In this document: positions 37,721 through 53,043 of the stretch, one piece after another
How the letters are laid out: every line of letters starts with the position of its first letter
Position numbering within the stretch: the first letter of the stretch is position 1
Program-made: the position numbers and the translations under genes
Notes under the pieces: generated by a model
Database searches by the model: none
What the model was told of the DNA's origin: nothing
What the model saw: only the letters and a program-made list of their open reading frames with translations
Assembly: GCF_010389155.1 (NCBI RefSeq)
Contig: NC_057768.1
Span: 48,029,633 to 48,093,632, forward strand
Reading direction: 5' to 3'
Source: Erigeron canadensis
Taxonomy: Eukaryota > Streptophyta > Magnoliopsida > Asterales > Asteraceae
Length of the DNA: 64,000 nucleotides

Positions 37721-38197
37721 AATTTTTTGATGTAGATTGAAAATTACAGAACCATCCACTTTATCATAAGTTTCTTTTAATTCTTGCCAGACAATGGTAG
37801 CATTTTTTGAATAAATTTGATCTAAATACAATTCTTGAGACACACAACCAAGAATCCAATTTAGAACCACAGCATTACATCTATCCCACTGCTTAGCAAG
37901 AACAGGATCATCATCAGATTTCAAGCAAGAACCATCAATGAAACCAATCTTATTTTTTGTTTCAAGAGCCAACTCAATAGCACAAGACCACACTTTGTAA
38001 TTTTCTGTTCCTAACAATTTAAATCCAATTAAAGGTGTACTCAGAGTATCACTAGCATGCAAATACAGAGGATCTCCAAAATCTAATTTACTGATTTTGG
38101 TTGTTTCATCATATTCAGTTTCATTTAAGTTAGGTGTAGGTGGAGTAGGTGGTGTGATACCAGTATGAACAGGTGGAGTAGTACCAGAACCAGACAT
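37688..38197 (-). pseudogene. Copia gag N-terminal part, frameshifted from pol
   Basis: The open frame of 169 codons starts at ATG 38197. A Pro/Thr-rich leader is followed by the copia Gag domain (LLGTENYKVWSCAIELAL, WILGCVSQELY, TVWQELKETYD-like). The frame stops shortly after the conserved FNLHQKINS because the downstream Gag sequence continues in another frame from about 37720. A small deletion in a TCTC-like run would explain it. The downstream part of Gag is in the pol frame. Confidence 0.9.
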
Positions 38198-38688
38198 AGT
38201 AAAAAACTAGAAATAAGTATGAAGAATGCAAGAAATGTTAAATATTCAAGACAAGAAAAAAAACAGAGCATGCAATAGAACCAGATAAAGAGTAAGAACC
38301 AGACAAGAAGCAAAGCCAAAAAATAACAGATAATCACAACAAAGGCAGTTCAAGAATAACACATAAAACACAGTGAACAAAAAACCCCAAATAATCTCTT
38401 CTCAAAAAAATTGGGAAAGTATATCTTAATCTCACAACAGCGCCAGTGACAGGATTCCTAACCTCTCGTATGAAGGCAGGTCAAGTATTAACGCTATTGT
38501 TTTTATGAGAAGAAGATAAATAAAAAATTTGATATATATATATATTAAAAATTTCAGAGTAGAGAAGAGACAATAAGAAGATTTTTGTTAAGAATAAATA
38601 TCAGATAATAATTAAAAAAATAAAGGGAGAAGGGAACAAAAAGACAAACAGTGCTCTCGGATGGAAGGAAGAGGAACCCTAACTATTT
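38198..38688 (-). other. Copia leader between the repeats and gag
   Basis: This is A-rich non-coding leader, typical of copia elements. Two upstream frames in it are not protein-like. Confidence 0.5.
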
Positions 38689-38810
38689 CTTGATTCACTT
38701 AGTCAAGAAACAATCAGGATCTGAAGATAAAATAGTTCTGACCTTGATTCACTTAGTCAAGATACAAAACAACAAACAACCAGGATTTGATCTTGATTCA
38801 CTTAGTCAAG
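38689..38810. repeat. Three copies of a 19-bp palindromic motif in the copia leader
   Basis: CTTGATTCACTTAGTCAAG occurs exactly at 38689-38707, 38743-38761 and 38792-38810. Each copy has CTTGA and TCAAG as inverted ends, and they are spaced 54 and 49 bases apart. They lie 120-250 bases inside the 5' LTR on the transcript. Their position would suit a packaging or regulatory role, but no such role is known to me. Confidence 0.9.
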
Positions 38811-38929
38811 AATCAAACCGAAGATGAACAAACCCTAAAAAATCAAATCTAAGGTTCCGTGGTGGAATCCGCCTTAGATCTGAGAAATAACAACCATAAT
38901 ATGAAATAAGAATCCAGAATCACCGTAGT

Positions 38930-38941
38930 GCTCTGATACCA
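38930..38941 (-). other. Primer-binding site of the copia element
   Basis: On the minus strand TGGTATCAGAGC directly follows the 5' LTR. This is the classic initiator-tRNA-Met primer-binding site of plant copia elements. Confidence 0.95.
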
Positions 38942-39399
38942 TGTAAGAAATCACAACATAATCCAAGAATAACCTTACAGAAGAGATAAGTAATACAAAT
39001 AAGACCCGAATGAATGAATGATTTATATTAATTTTTAAATGTTCTGATACAATGATAAATATAAAGAGAAATATGAATCAAAGATACGATATAGAGATAT
39101 AGATACAGATTTATTTTTGATCTAAAAAGAAAGGAATATGGCTGCACATTTTTGTGTGTGAAAAATGATTGAATGGGTATTAACCCTAAAATGGAAAATA
39201 GTGTTTGTATATATACACCCACTAATTTATATCTTCAATCCCTCTATTCTGCTTCCTTTCAATTGAGTCCTTTGACTTCCTTTCTCTCCAGCTTTAGTCC
39301 ACTAACATTAGCCTTTAGCATCTTTGATCTTTGTCTACAATTAAGCAAGACATAATAAGTAAATGCTGCATATGATCAAATGATCTTGCCTTCATAACA
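38942..39399 (-). repeat. 5' LTR of the copia element
   Basis: This is the partner of 33227-33686. The visible differences are four substitutions and a missing TA dinucleotide in the first 250 bases on the plus strand, and two further changes near the end. Confidence 0.97.
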
Positions 39400-39404
39400 T
39401 ACAT

Positions 39405-41419
39405 GCATGAAGTACTATGACACATATTAACTTTACTGTGACTATGACATTTTTACTTTTAACAAAAACAGTTATCAATCCATGACTATTACCTTATGTA
39501 TAATAAAATATTAGAGGTTGCGTGATTCGTGTGAGCTGGACAGATTTGGTAACGGGTCAAAACAGGTATTTATTAGTGCAAGTCAAAATGGGTCATGCCA
39601 AGCTTGTATAATTGTATTGATAACAACTTTTTCGACTGACTTCTCTATAAAAAAATTAATGCTTGAAATATGATTACAACAGATAGACCATTATGGTACT
39701 AAAATTTTACGAGAAAAACTTTAGTAATTGATTCAGAAGACAACATGCAAAAAAAGGTCACTTTGGACGACTCTCTACCCTTAGCCTTTTCGACTCATTT
39801 TAGACGTGTTTCCTTTCTAGTAAACTTCTATATATTCTCATTTCTATTTGTATATACTAGATGGATTTTGATAAAACTTTGACCAATTTGACATAGTAAA
39901 ATGTCAACGAGAAGGTCAACCTTCAGTGAATGTCAGATATGATTCAGACATAATTGCATCACCAATTAATCATTCCTCATCCATGGCATTAATTATGTCA
40001 TCCGTTAAACAGATATCATGGAACATGGTATATCCAATTTGAGACAACATTGAAAAGGAGCAAACTAAAACATCACTGAGTCGGCATTCAAATATGATAA
40101 AGAAGTCAAAAGGTACTTTGGATTTCATAAAAGTTCATACATTGTGGAAATATCATGAAGACATGATGACTGGTCGAGAGAAATGACACTAATGCGGGAT
40201 TAATAATCATGATGAAATTGTTACTAGCACACGGATGCAGAAAAGTAGATTGGTATGCCACTTATCGTATAACTGCATACTGCAAAGCAATCCGCCCAAA
40301 AAGGACCAAATTCCTTGATTCACTGCAAAATAAAAGGAACATGTTTTAAATTTTGAAACTACTATGAACTAAATAGGCCGGTTCACATTAAACTAGCAAG
40401 CCGTTTCCAACAATAAAAGGGGACGGGTTCCAATATTCAATCAACATAATCACAATTGACCCTGCAACAGAGAAGAGGCCATGGAAATCCCAAGTTCTTA
40501 TGTACAGAAGACGCGGCAGTCGAGAATGCACACAACAAGAAAAAGGTTTGAGGAAAAGAGAGCAAAATGGTATATTATACGCCAGTGCATCTACAAGCTA
40601 CTGTGTTCGAGCGAGCATGGGGATTAATTAGTTACAATATTGGTTTCGTCGAATACTCAAACAGTCGTGTTATGATCATCGTAGTACACATTACCCTTAA
40701 GTGATCTAGTATATATATTTCTTGTTTTGTCAATGGAGAATAGAAATAACTTGACACCAAATATGTGTATCGTCTAACATTGTTTTAACTTATATATATA
40801 ATATATGGTATTTATATTAATAAAAAGTAGCACTATCATCTTGGTCAATGTAATAATGTGACAAGTCAGTTTACAATTTCGGAAAGAAAAAGACTTTGAA
40901 TCATTAAAGCAGATAAGATTGACTATCACCACACGTCACCACCCGTTACGGCCGTTACCATTACCACCATCGTTGGTGTATGGCGCGAACATCTGTGTAA
41001 TGCATTTTTATATGTTTTACTTAGAACTAGTTACCCTTCGAATAAGGGATGTTTAAAATGGTTTATTTTATACAGTAAATATTTCTGCCGAAAAAAATAA
41101 ACATACACAAAAGCTGCTTTGTTTTCATTCGTTATAACATAGTAAAAATAAATATACTCAATTTTCAATAGAGTCTTTTATTATTGATTATCTGAGTGGA
41201 AAAAATATTAAAAATATACCAAACCAGGTTGGACTTTGATGTTTGAACACACCGCCTTACTGCATATGCCACTATTCCTTTTTTTCTGATCACTTCAAAA
41301 CCTTCCTTTGTACGAGTAGTAAGTAGTAAATATTCTTGTCTCAATCACTTGTTTTGTTTTTCTTTTTGGATATTCAGATTGAAATAGAATCATTGTAAAA
41401 AAAAGGAAAAAAGAAAAAG
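39405..41419. other. Intergenic DNA between the copia element and the NAD synthetase pseudogene
   Basis: No supported gene or defined repeat. A 48-codon frame starting at 40482 has no recognisable feature. Confidence 0.4.
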
Positions 41420-44400
41420 ATGAGGTTGTTGAAGGTGGCTACATGCAATCTGAATCAATGGGCAATGGATTTTGATTGCAATTTGAAAAACATTAAAGAA
41501 TCCATAATTAAGGCTAAAGAATCTGGAGCTATTATCAGGCTTGGCCCAGAGCTAGCTTGAAATCACTGGTTATGGTTGTGAAGATCATTTCTTAGAACTT
41601 GACACGCGTTAGATCATTACCGGCCTATATATTCTTATATTTCATTTCAACCATGCATTAATTAATTAATCTCTCTCTGTCATTAGTGGAGTGAATTTTG
41701 TTTTTTATATTAGGCAAAAGTGTTTTTAATTGTGTTCGACTTTATATGGTAGGTATGTCAGTATGTGTATAAACACATTATTCGCCTTTCAAATACTGCT
41801 ATTGTAGACTTTTGATGACATGGCATGACACCCAAATAATTTGTAGAATGTGTCATGTCTGCAAAAGTCCCATCGGATACGTATAATAGTAGCAACATTC
41901 GAAGTCAAAAGTTGGGATACACACAATAGATTTTGGGTTATTGTTGAATGCCTTCAATTATACACAATACATATTGTTCGGTCGTTTTGGGGTTTTATAT
42001 TTTCTTTGTGTCCAATTAATCTTTAGCAGGACAAATTTTAAGGTTGTGAACTAGTGATGTTCCACTGTGCAGGTGGGAGTGCTTAAAGGACCTCTTGCTT
42101 GGTGATTGGACAGATGATTTATTATGTAGTTTTGGTATGCCTGTTATCAAAGGGTCCGAACGCTACAACTGTCAAGTTCTATGCCTGAACAGAAAATTTA
42201 TCATGATTCGAGCAAAAATGTGGCTTGCAAATGATGGAAACTATCGGGAACTTAGGTGGTTTACAGCATGGAAAAACAGAAAGACCAAGTTGAGGAATTT
42301 CAGCTTCCAAGTGACATTTCTGATGCTCTGCAACAAAAAACAGTGCCTTTTGGCTATGGATTCATGCAGTTTTTGGACATGTAAGCTCAAACGTGTTTCT
42401 GTTTGTTTTAGTGAAAAGAATTGTGAGTGCTTATGTATGTAATGATGTATATATTTCTTGTGATCACCAGAGCTGTTGCAGCAGATGTGAAGAGCTATTT
42501 ACTCCAATTCCTCCTCACACCGAGCTTGCTTTAAATGGTGTCAACGTGTTCATGAATGCTAATGGAAGTTATCACCCCTAAGAAAGCTCGATCTCCGTAT
42601 GCATGCGTTTATAGGTGCTACAAATACGCGTGGCGGAGTGTACATGTATAGTAATCATCAGGGATGTGATGGCGGCCGCCTGTATTATGGTAAATGATCT
42701 CGTGTTTCTTCCATTTAAGCTTTATTATCAACATGTAAAATTCCTAGAGTGTCAGATTCTCGGGAGTTTCATGGGTTCTGTATATCACAGATGGATGTGC
42801 ATGTATTGTTGTTAATGGAGATGTAATTGCACAAGGCTCACAGTTCTCGATAAAGGAGAGGTGGTGGTTGCACAAATTGATCTAGATGCGGTACATATCG
42901 TAGAGCAGATTTTTTTTTTCAAATTTTTTACAAGATTTCTATGTGATTTAGTATCAAATGCATTGTTTATATCTCATGTGATGGAAGGTTGCTAGTCTTA
43001 GAGGATCTATAAGCAGTTTCCAAGAGCAAGCAGGCTTTAAGCAAACATGTTTCCTCTGTAAATGTACCTTACAGGCTGTGTAAGCCTTTTAACCTCCAGA
43101 TGTCTCTCTCAAGTCCGTTGAAGGTCAGCTACCTTCTTGGCGATGGTGTTTAAGCTCAACCATATGTATTATGGGGCAGATGTCACTAAACAGTAACCAA
43201 GTTTCACAATTGTTCCAACTTCCACGTCGGTCACCCAAACTTTTGTTTGGAGGTATAATCACTTAAGTTCCAATCTATTTCTGGTGGTGAAATATCGTAA
43301 AGAAATTGACCTGCAAAACTTGAGTGCTCTTACAAACACCGAGTTAGCCAAGTGGAACTACTGTGAAACTTGATTACTATCTAGAGACATTTTACCGATT
43401 TTTGTGGCATATACTGCTATTTCAAGTTCTGGTTTAGAATCAATATGTTAGTTACCCACTATTGTAATGGGGCAGATTCGGTATCATTCTCCTGAGGAAG
43501 AAATAGCCTTTGGACCTGCTTGCTGGCTCTGGGATTACCTAAGAAGAAGTGGAGCTTATGGTTTTTTACTTCCACTCTCGGGTGGGGCCGATAGCTCTTC
43601 AGTAGCTTCAGTAAAAGGTCAGGCTTGATTCATAAAAAAAGATCCGTGTACTACAGATATAAATAGCATAAACCAGGAGTTGGACATATTCATGTAGATA
43701 TTGCAAATGGAGATGAACAAATTAAGTCAGATGCAATAACAATTGGGAACTATATTGATGGACAATATCCTACTGATAGCAAAGAATTTGCCAAACGCAT
43801 ATTCTACATGGTTTTCATGGGAACTGAGAACAGGTAAATTCTTGAAAACATAACCCAATTATCCCCAAATTATTACCATAGGATCATTGGCATGAGCTCA
43901 TAACGAAGATTATGTATCAAAACAGTTCTGATGCTACTCGAATGCGGGCAAGGGTGCTAGGAGATGAGATTGAATTATGGCATCTTGATGTTTCTATAGA
44001 CACAGTGGTGTCTGCCTTTTTATCGCTATTTCAAACGCTTACTGGAAAATGCCCTCGCTACAAGGTAACACAAAAAATAAAAGTCGGTGTAAGATGTTAA
44101 TACTTAATACAACATGGTCTATTCATTAGTAATATTAATTTTCCCCTGCAATTTTTCCTGACAGGTTGATGGGGGATCAAACATTGAAAATTTAGGGTTG
44201 CAGAATATACAGGCTCGGATTAGAATGGTTCTGGCATTTACATTAGCATCATTGTTGCCATGGGTTCATAACAAACCAGGGTTTTATCTTGTATTGGGCA
44301 GCTCCAATGTGGATGAAGCATTGTGTGGTTACCGAACCAAGGTACTTCAATTGCAATTCTAGAATCAAACGATTAGTATGTTGATCTAATAGTTGAAGTT

Positions 44401-44785
44401 AAGGCCTTTACATGTTTTTCGCCTTGTTTTTGTAGTATGACTGTAGTTCGGCGGACTTGAATCCAATTGGAAGTATTAGTAAACAGGATCTTCGAATATT
44501 TTTGCGATGGGCTGCCACCCATCTTGGTTTTTCATCTTTATCAGAGATTGAAGCGGCCCCATCAACAGCTGAGCTGGAACCCATAAGTTCAAATTACAGT
44601 CAGGTAAAATACCTATGATTTGTATTGGTTAATTTGAAACAATCTCTTCAAACATCTAATCTGACTTCCTTGTTTATTATATGAATTAGCTGGATGAGGT
44701 GGACATGGGAATGACATATAATGAACTTTCAGCATATGGACGGTTGAGGAAGATCTTTCGATGTGGTCCTGTGTCTATGTTCAAG
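41420..44785 (+). pseudogene. Glutamine-dependent NAD+ synthetase pseudogene (unprocessed, truncated)
   Basis: Eleven recognisable exon segments keep the order and introns of the plant NADSYN gene: about 41420-41607, 42074-42380, 42471-42689, 42791-42890, 42988-43123, 43475-43617, 43698-43833, 43926-44064, 44165-44341, 44436-44603 and 44690-44785. The start [14 protein letters not shown], the ATP-binding loop [10 protein letters not shown] and long stretches such as [12 protein letters not shown] are clear. It is broken by a 4-bp AGCT duplication in exon 1 (about 41550), an A-run expansion (about 42273), further small indels in exons 3 and 4, lost sequence between segments 6 and 7, and absence of everything after segment 11 (the C-terminal part of the synthetase domain). 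Retained introns mean a DNA-level duplicate, not a retrocopy. An intact gene presumably exists elsewhere. Confidence 0.92.
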
Positions 44786-45543
44786 GTCTATCCTGGATAT
44801 CCATTCTGTTGTTACTTTATACAATCATTTAATGGGATTCATTTATTTAAAGTTGTGCTCATGATTAAAAGTTCTATTAGGTTTAATAATAAGGTTATAT
44901 TCCTGGAATTAGCAAACGAGGGAACCAATGTTTGTCATACAAATCGAACGTATTTCCTAGTTTTTCTACCTGGTAAGAGAAAACTGTGGTGTCTAATATT
45001 GGCATATTGGCAGAAAGGGGAGAAGTTTCGCTTATAGTTAAATATTGAATGAATTCATATGATCCAAAATCCAAATTGCTCTAGATGATGGAAACAGTCG
45101 ATGTTCACCAACTTTGACACACATATGATCAAAGCTAAAATGTAACATGTTTATTTCAGCTAGATGAACAAAATTTTCAAATGCTTATCAACCAAATAAT
45201 GCATGTGTTGAAGGTTCAAGTTAGCAACAAGTTGAACTTGCATATCACATCAGTAATTATTTTGACTAGTCTCATTATATTTAAAGCGATGTGCAGAATG
45301 TATATAAAATGACTGAACATATCAAGATTGATTTCTAAAATACGAAAATGTTTTTTCAATAACAAACCTAAACGGAGTAAAACTCAAAATTTCTTCTTTG
45401 GTAAGAAGAAATTTGACGCAAGCAAGGGGGCATAATACATGTTTGTCAAGGTTAAGAACAAGGGCAAAAAATCCGACTCAAGGTACTCCCAAAAGCTGCA
45501 CTAACAGAGCCTTCCTATCTCTTGTCTGTATATAATAAAAAGC
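44786..45543. other. Spacer between the convergent pseudogene and BiP
   Basis: No further NAD synthetase exon was found here. It includes the BiP 3' UTR at its right side. Confidence 0.5.
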
Positions 45544-48857
<3,314 letters not shown>

Positions 48858-49043
48858 TGCAAAATCGTGTAAATGTCTCCAAAATCCGTTAATTGAATTA
48901 AATTCAAAGAATGAAAATGGTGTTAAAGATGAAGTTATGTGTTTCTAAATTTTATTTTTATATTTATAGAGAGAGTGTGTTGGATGCTGTGTGTGTAATG
49001 AATATATACCTATGACAATAAAATAGCGCGTGAGGTTTTGAGG

Positions 49044-49053
49044 TTTATATAAA
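49044..49053 (-). promoter_or_regulatory. TATA box of the BiP gene
   Basis: TTTATATAAA lies 187 bases upstream of the BiP start codon. This leaves room for a 5' UTR of about 150 bases, and the stress elements follow directly upstream. Confidence 0.75.
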
Positions 49054-49108
49054 TGCGAGTGGGCTTTGTCCGGATCTATCGCGGGTAATTTCATGTCATC
49101 GGTGATTA

Positions 49109-49119
49109 CGTGGACCAAT
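49109..49119 (-). promoter_or_regulatory. ER-stress response element II (ERSE-II)
   Basis: On the coding strand the sequence is ATTGG-T-CCACG, an exact match to the ERSE-II consensus ATTGG-N-CCACG bound by ER-stress bZIP factors together with NF-Y. It lies about 55 bases upstream of the TATA box. Confidence 0.85.
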
Positions 49120-49176
49120 CAGATCTGGAGTGAGGTGTGTTCGAACCAATAACGATGGATCTCGTGTATCGTCTGA

Positions 49177-49195
49177 CGTGGTCTCTTCTGATTGG
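49177..49195 (-). promoter_or_regulatory. ER-stress response element (ERSE-I)
   Basis: On the coding strand it reads CCAAT-N9-CCACG with exactly nine bases between the halves, the full ERSE consensus. It is about 125 bases upstream of the TATA box. In plants such elements are bound by bZIP28/bZIP60 and NF-Y during the unfolded-protein response. Confidence 0.9.
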
Positions 49196-49199
49196 CTTC

Positions 49200-49988
49200 T
49201 GCTTCGTCATGTGCCTTTCCTTTTTTGTAACGGGAGCATTCCACAATTTGAGAATGTTATAGAAACTTCAATTTTTCGTTTATATGATGCTTATTTCTTT
49301 AGACTATTTTATGTAAATATGTAAATTAAAAATGTCAAACTTATTTCTTTGGACAAGATGTGATTCAACATAATTGAAAGAAAAACCTTATTGGTTTGTT
49401 AATTTATAAAATCTAACTCAAAATTTATAGATAAAACTAAAGATATCTTTACACAATCCTTAAACAATTGTCTGTTAAATTTGGATTTTATTAGTAATAA
49501 TGTAAGACTTATCTAAATTATTTATATACTTATTTACTTTATATTACTATATAAAGATTATGGATCTTTGTTAAAAGATTAGAAAAACAAAAGATACGAA
49601 AGAACTATTATACTTTTAATGAAATAATTTACATTTTTAGTCTTTTATCTTCTAAAATATATTTATTATCCTTTTAGATTAATTACATTTACATCAATAT
49701 ATACCACTCAACGTCATCAACACCAATAGTCACGCCATCACCGCTTATCGCAGGCACCACCAGGTCATTGTTACGATCACAACCGTCACATTGTCTCAGA
49801 ATCATGCTAGTTAGTTTTAAGTATGATTTTTATTAAAATATATTTTAATCTTCAGTTTTGCTATAAATGTTATTATATTTTTATATGTATACATGTGGTT
49901 CTATACTTCCATTCGTTCATATAAATACTAATACAAACCATGACAATACATTACTAATGATTATAAGCTGAATTCAAATACTATATAT
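49200..49988. other. Distal BiP upstream region and intergenic DNA
   Basis: No gene. Some sequence near 49725-49800 is CACCA/CATCACC-rich, like other dispersed repeats in the window. Confidence 0.4.
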
Positions 49989-49989
49989 A

Positions 49990-50020
49990 TTAGTTCTTTT
50001 ACTCGCACGATGTGCGGCTA
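49990..50020 (-). mobile_element. Helitron-like 3' terminus on the minus strand
   Basis: Reading the minus strand, GCCGCACATCGTGCGAG (hairpin) is followed by AAAAGAA and CTAA-T, fitting hairpin plus CTRR-T. The body would extend rightwards. Its other end was not found. Confidence 0.5.
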
Positions 50021-50840
50021 TTAAAAAATTTAATTGAATTCGATATTGGTAAAGCTTATAATGTAGACGTCAATCATGATTAATTATTTGTTTTTGTTTT
50101 TTTTTTTTTTAGATTTAGTAGTATAATTCTAATGTATTGATTATCTTGTTTTTCTTTAAGTTACTAGTATAATGCTAATGTATTATTTATTTGTTAATAT
50201 ATAAACAAAAATTATATATCTAAGGTATGTTTGGCAAAAATAGTTGTAGCTTGTATTTATAACTTTTATTTTAGCTTTAAGTTGTAGCTTTTAAACAAAG
50301 TTGTTAGCTATAAACTTTATCTTTTAGAGGTCTTTGGTATAATAGTTTTAACTGCAACTTTAAGAGGTATATATGTGGTTTTACTATAAAAACACTTCAT
50401 CTAAACTAAAAACTTCTTTACCATTACTTCAAATGTCGTTTCATTTTGAAGTTTTTTCTTTAAAATAAAAACTAAAGTTGGTTGTATCTAAACAAAACTT
50501 TTAGCATAAATAGAGTTATATAAACATATAATTAATAATTAATCTTTATACTAAATAAAAGATAACTATTTTTCAAAAGTATTTTTAGAAAAATTGTGAT
50601 GTGCAGTCTACATTTTTTCTTAAAAGCTCTTTATTTTAATTATGATGTCATAAATAGTTTACAATATTTTTAATTAAAAATAACTCACTAAATACTTATT
50701 TAAAGTTGCTAATCTTTTATTACAAACAAAGAAATTTTTTTAATAGTTATTATGTTATTCAATTCATCATCTCCATATAGATTTATAACTAATAACAAAA
50801 ATTACATGCATATTTTATAGTTTTATAATTTATTAAAACG

Positions 50841-50869
50841 TCTGGGTTAAACCCGGATAAATTCGCTAG
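50841..50869 (+). mobile_element. Helitron-like 3' terminus on the plus strand
   Basis: The palindrome TGGGTTAAACCCGG is followed by ATAAATTCG and CTAG (50866-50869) and T. The body would lie to the left, within 50021-50840, which also carries repeated AGTTGTAGCTT/AACTTTA words. Confidence 0.45.
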
Positions 50870-50929
50870 TTACATTATAGAAAACAATCTTATAGTTGCG
50901 CTTTTTTTATGAATTATAAAAGTATCATA

Positions 50930-51070
50930 TTAAGTTCAGTCTAACTGGTCAGAGGCACTCTCAGTTTTACCCAAGGTCTTGAGTTCGATCCTTAGGGATG
51001 ACAAAACCTTGGGGTTTTTCCCTCTGAATACTTGTAATGGCTCATGGTAATGTATTTAATAATCGATTAT
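50930..51070 (+). mobile_element. tRNA-derived SINE, short family
   Basis: The head GTTCAGTCTAACTGGTCAGA contains an A box, and AAGGTCTTGAGTTCGATCC at 50973-50991 is a near-perfect B box at normal spacing. A short body follows, containing CCTTGGGGTTTTTCCCTCTG. The 3' limit is uncertain. Confidence 0.6.
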
Positions 51071-51720
51071 TTAAAAATTTTGTATGGAGCAATGAATAAT
51101 TAAAACAAATAAAATGAATAATTAAAACAAATAAAAAAGAATCTAAAAAACTTTCAAAACAATAGTTGAGGCAATTATAAGACATCTATACGTCAAAAAA
51201 GTTTGAAAGAATAATGAACTAACAATAAAATATAATTAGAAAAGACATTTATATGTGCCGACAAATTGTTACATATATCGTAGAACTTTGATCAGAGTTT
51301 TTGAAAAAATCAATTGGAATAGCAATCAATAAAAATTAACAATTAGCTATTTTGTTCAGATTTTCTTCATGTATTAATGACAAATCAATTTTGTGGTCGT
51401 TGCTCGATGGAAAACGATAAATGTGTATGGCAATTTATTTTTTTAATATGGTGGAAGATTTATATTTTCCTATAAAATTGGATGTAATTAGTGAAATACA
51501 TATAGTTCATAAATTTTCATATATTTTGTACGGGATTTTGTTGAATTATTATATTGTATTTATGAGATTTGAAAGATTTCTTTAGATATTCATATAAATA
51601 AACAAAAATAAATATTGTGTAAAAAATATGGAGATGACACGTAAGACAAATCCAATGTATCAATGTTTAAGGATATCTTTGAATTGTGGAGGAGGACTAA
51701 AAAAACTCGAATAACTACTG

Positions 51721-51758
<38 letters not shown>

Positions 51759-52691
51759 AGTTTAGTTTTCTTTATTATCAAGATTGAATTTTAAATTATC
51801 TTTAACAACTATTTTCCCAATTTCAATTTGTTACGAGTACTAAAATTACAAAAACAATGAATAAGTTAGACCACCTTTTATGAGCCCAATCCAACCCAAC
51901 TTCATAATAAGCCATAATGCCATATAAGTATTTTTGTCCAGAATTTGACTTTAAAGTATCCATTAGAGTAGTAGACACTAGACTAGACAGTGTATTCATA
52001 AACTTGTTTGGACTAAGTGCCCCAGCCCAATTAGACTCTAAGTAGACCTACAAACATTTTACAAACATAATTTCTACCAATCAAATCATGTTTATATTTA
52101 TGTAATCTCTCTTCTCTTTCTCTCTCTTTGTTGATTGAACCAACTTCATGCCACATGTGTTTGTAGATTTTTTATTTGTAAAAAATTTGTCACCATAGCA
52201 TTGCTCTTGTTATAATTCTTTGCCTTACCATAAAACTTTCCACCCATTTTCAAGTAGCATAATTGATCAATTTTCCTATACTAAACTACGAGTACTAGAT
52301 TATTATCTGCATAACACGTGGAGGTTATATATAAACACTGGCAAATTAGTTTATATTATTTTATAAATATACACAACATCGTAAACTATAAATCAAAATT
52401 AATCGCGATAGAGGCGTAGAGCTATAAAACATCATAAAGTATTTGCATACAAAGCTTAACACTATAACAATTTTGTGTTTTTATTTTTATTATGATGTTG
52501 ATTAAGCGTTTTAATTAGTGTTAAACGATCAAGACCAACACTCCATAGGCCCATACTTGAGTAATACCTAAATATTTATCAATCATACTTACAAACTGAA
52601 TAGAATCTGCGTCTTAAAGAACAGGTGGGACCCGTGCTTTGTAGGTAATGGTTGACCACTTGACCTCGCTCAAGTGGTTGGATTAGTCCAG
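51071..52691. other. Intergenic DNA
   Basis: A (TA)n tract lies at 51727-51752 and a CT-rich stretch near 52108-52130. There is no supported gene. Confidence 0.4.
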
Positions 52692-52704
52692 TTATCATAT
52701 TATT

Positions 52705-53043
52705 ATTTTTTTTTTTGAAAGGTGAATTTCGCTGAAAACTTCATGTCCTGATTCGGCAGCGGGGGTTCTAGCATACGCTGTCTTAACCGGATCCGTGCTA
52801 GAGAGCTCATTCCAAGTAGAAATGTCTATTTCAAATATTTGATGGGGGAAAACCCCTACTAATCTGCCCGAAGGCACGACGATTAATAGAGGTAAACCCT
52901 GTCCCCTCAGACTTGAACCAGGGTATACCCAAACCAAACCCTCATAAAGATACTTAATTCTTATATCCACACCAAGGTTTAAACACAATACCTAATGCAA
53001 AAAGGGATGATTTTTTAACAATTGAGCTAAAGTTCAAGGACAT
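52705..53043 (-). mobile_element. tRNA-derived SINE, copy 2
   Basis: It has the same body as the SINE at 18307 (shared words include CTAGAGAGCTC, AAGTAGAAATGTCTATTTCA and CCCTCATAAAG). It is flanked by a perfect 13-bp target-site duplication, TTATCATATTATT, at 52692-52704 and 53044-53056. The minus-strand A tail abuts the left duplication. The A box is preserved, while the B box is decayed. Confidence 0.88.

Larger units (their letters stand above)
33227..39399 (-). mobile_element. Full-length Ty1/copia LTR retrotransposon (disabled)
   Basis: The whole element is about 6.17 kb on the minus strand, flanked by a perfect 5-bp target-site duplication TACAT (33222-33226 and 39400-39404). It has two LTRs of about 460 bp beginning TG and ending CA, a tRNA-Met-type primer-binding site, a purine tract, and gag-protease-integrase-RT-RNase H in the copia order. 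The LTRs differ by about six substitutions and one 2-bp indel, so the insertion is young. The coding region is broken by one frameshift near the gag/pol join and one nonsense codon in RNase H, so this copy could move only with help from an intact relative. Confidence 0.97.

Noticed and set aside
38689..38810. CRISPR-like regular repeats
   Set aside because: There are only three copies inside a plant retrotransposon leader, with no cas genes and a eukaryotic context.
33315..39222. Near-identical 64-codon frames at 33315-33509 and 39028-39222
   Set aside because: They lie in the two LTRs and are alike only because the LTRs are. The composition is not protein-like.
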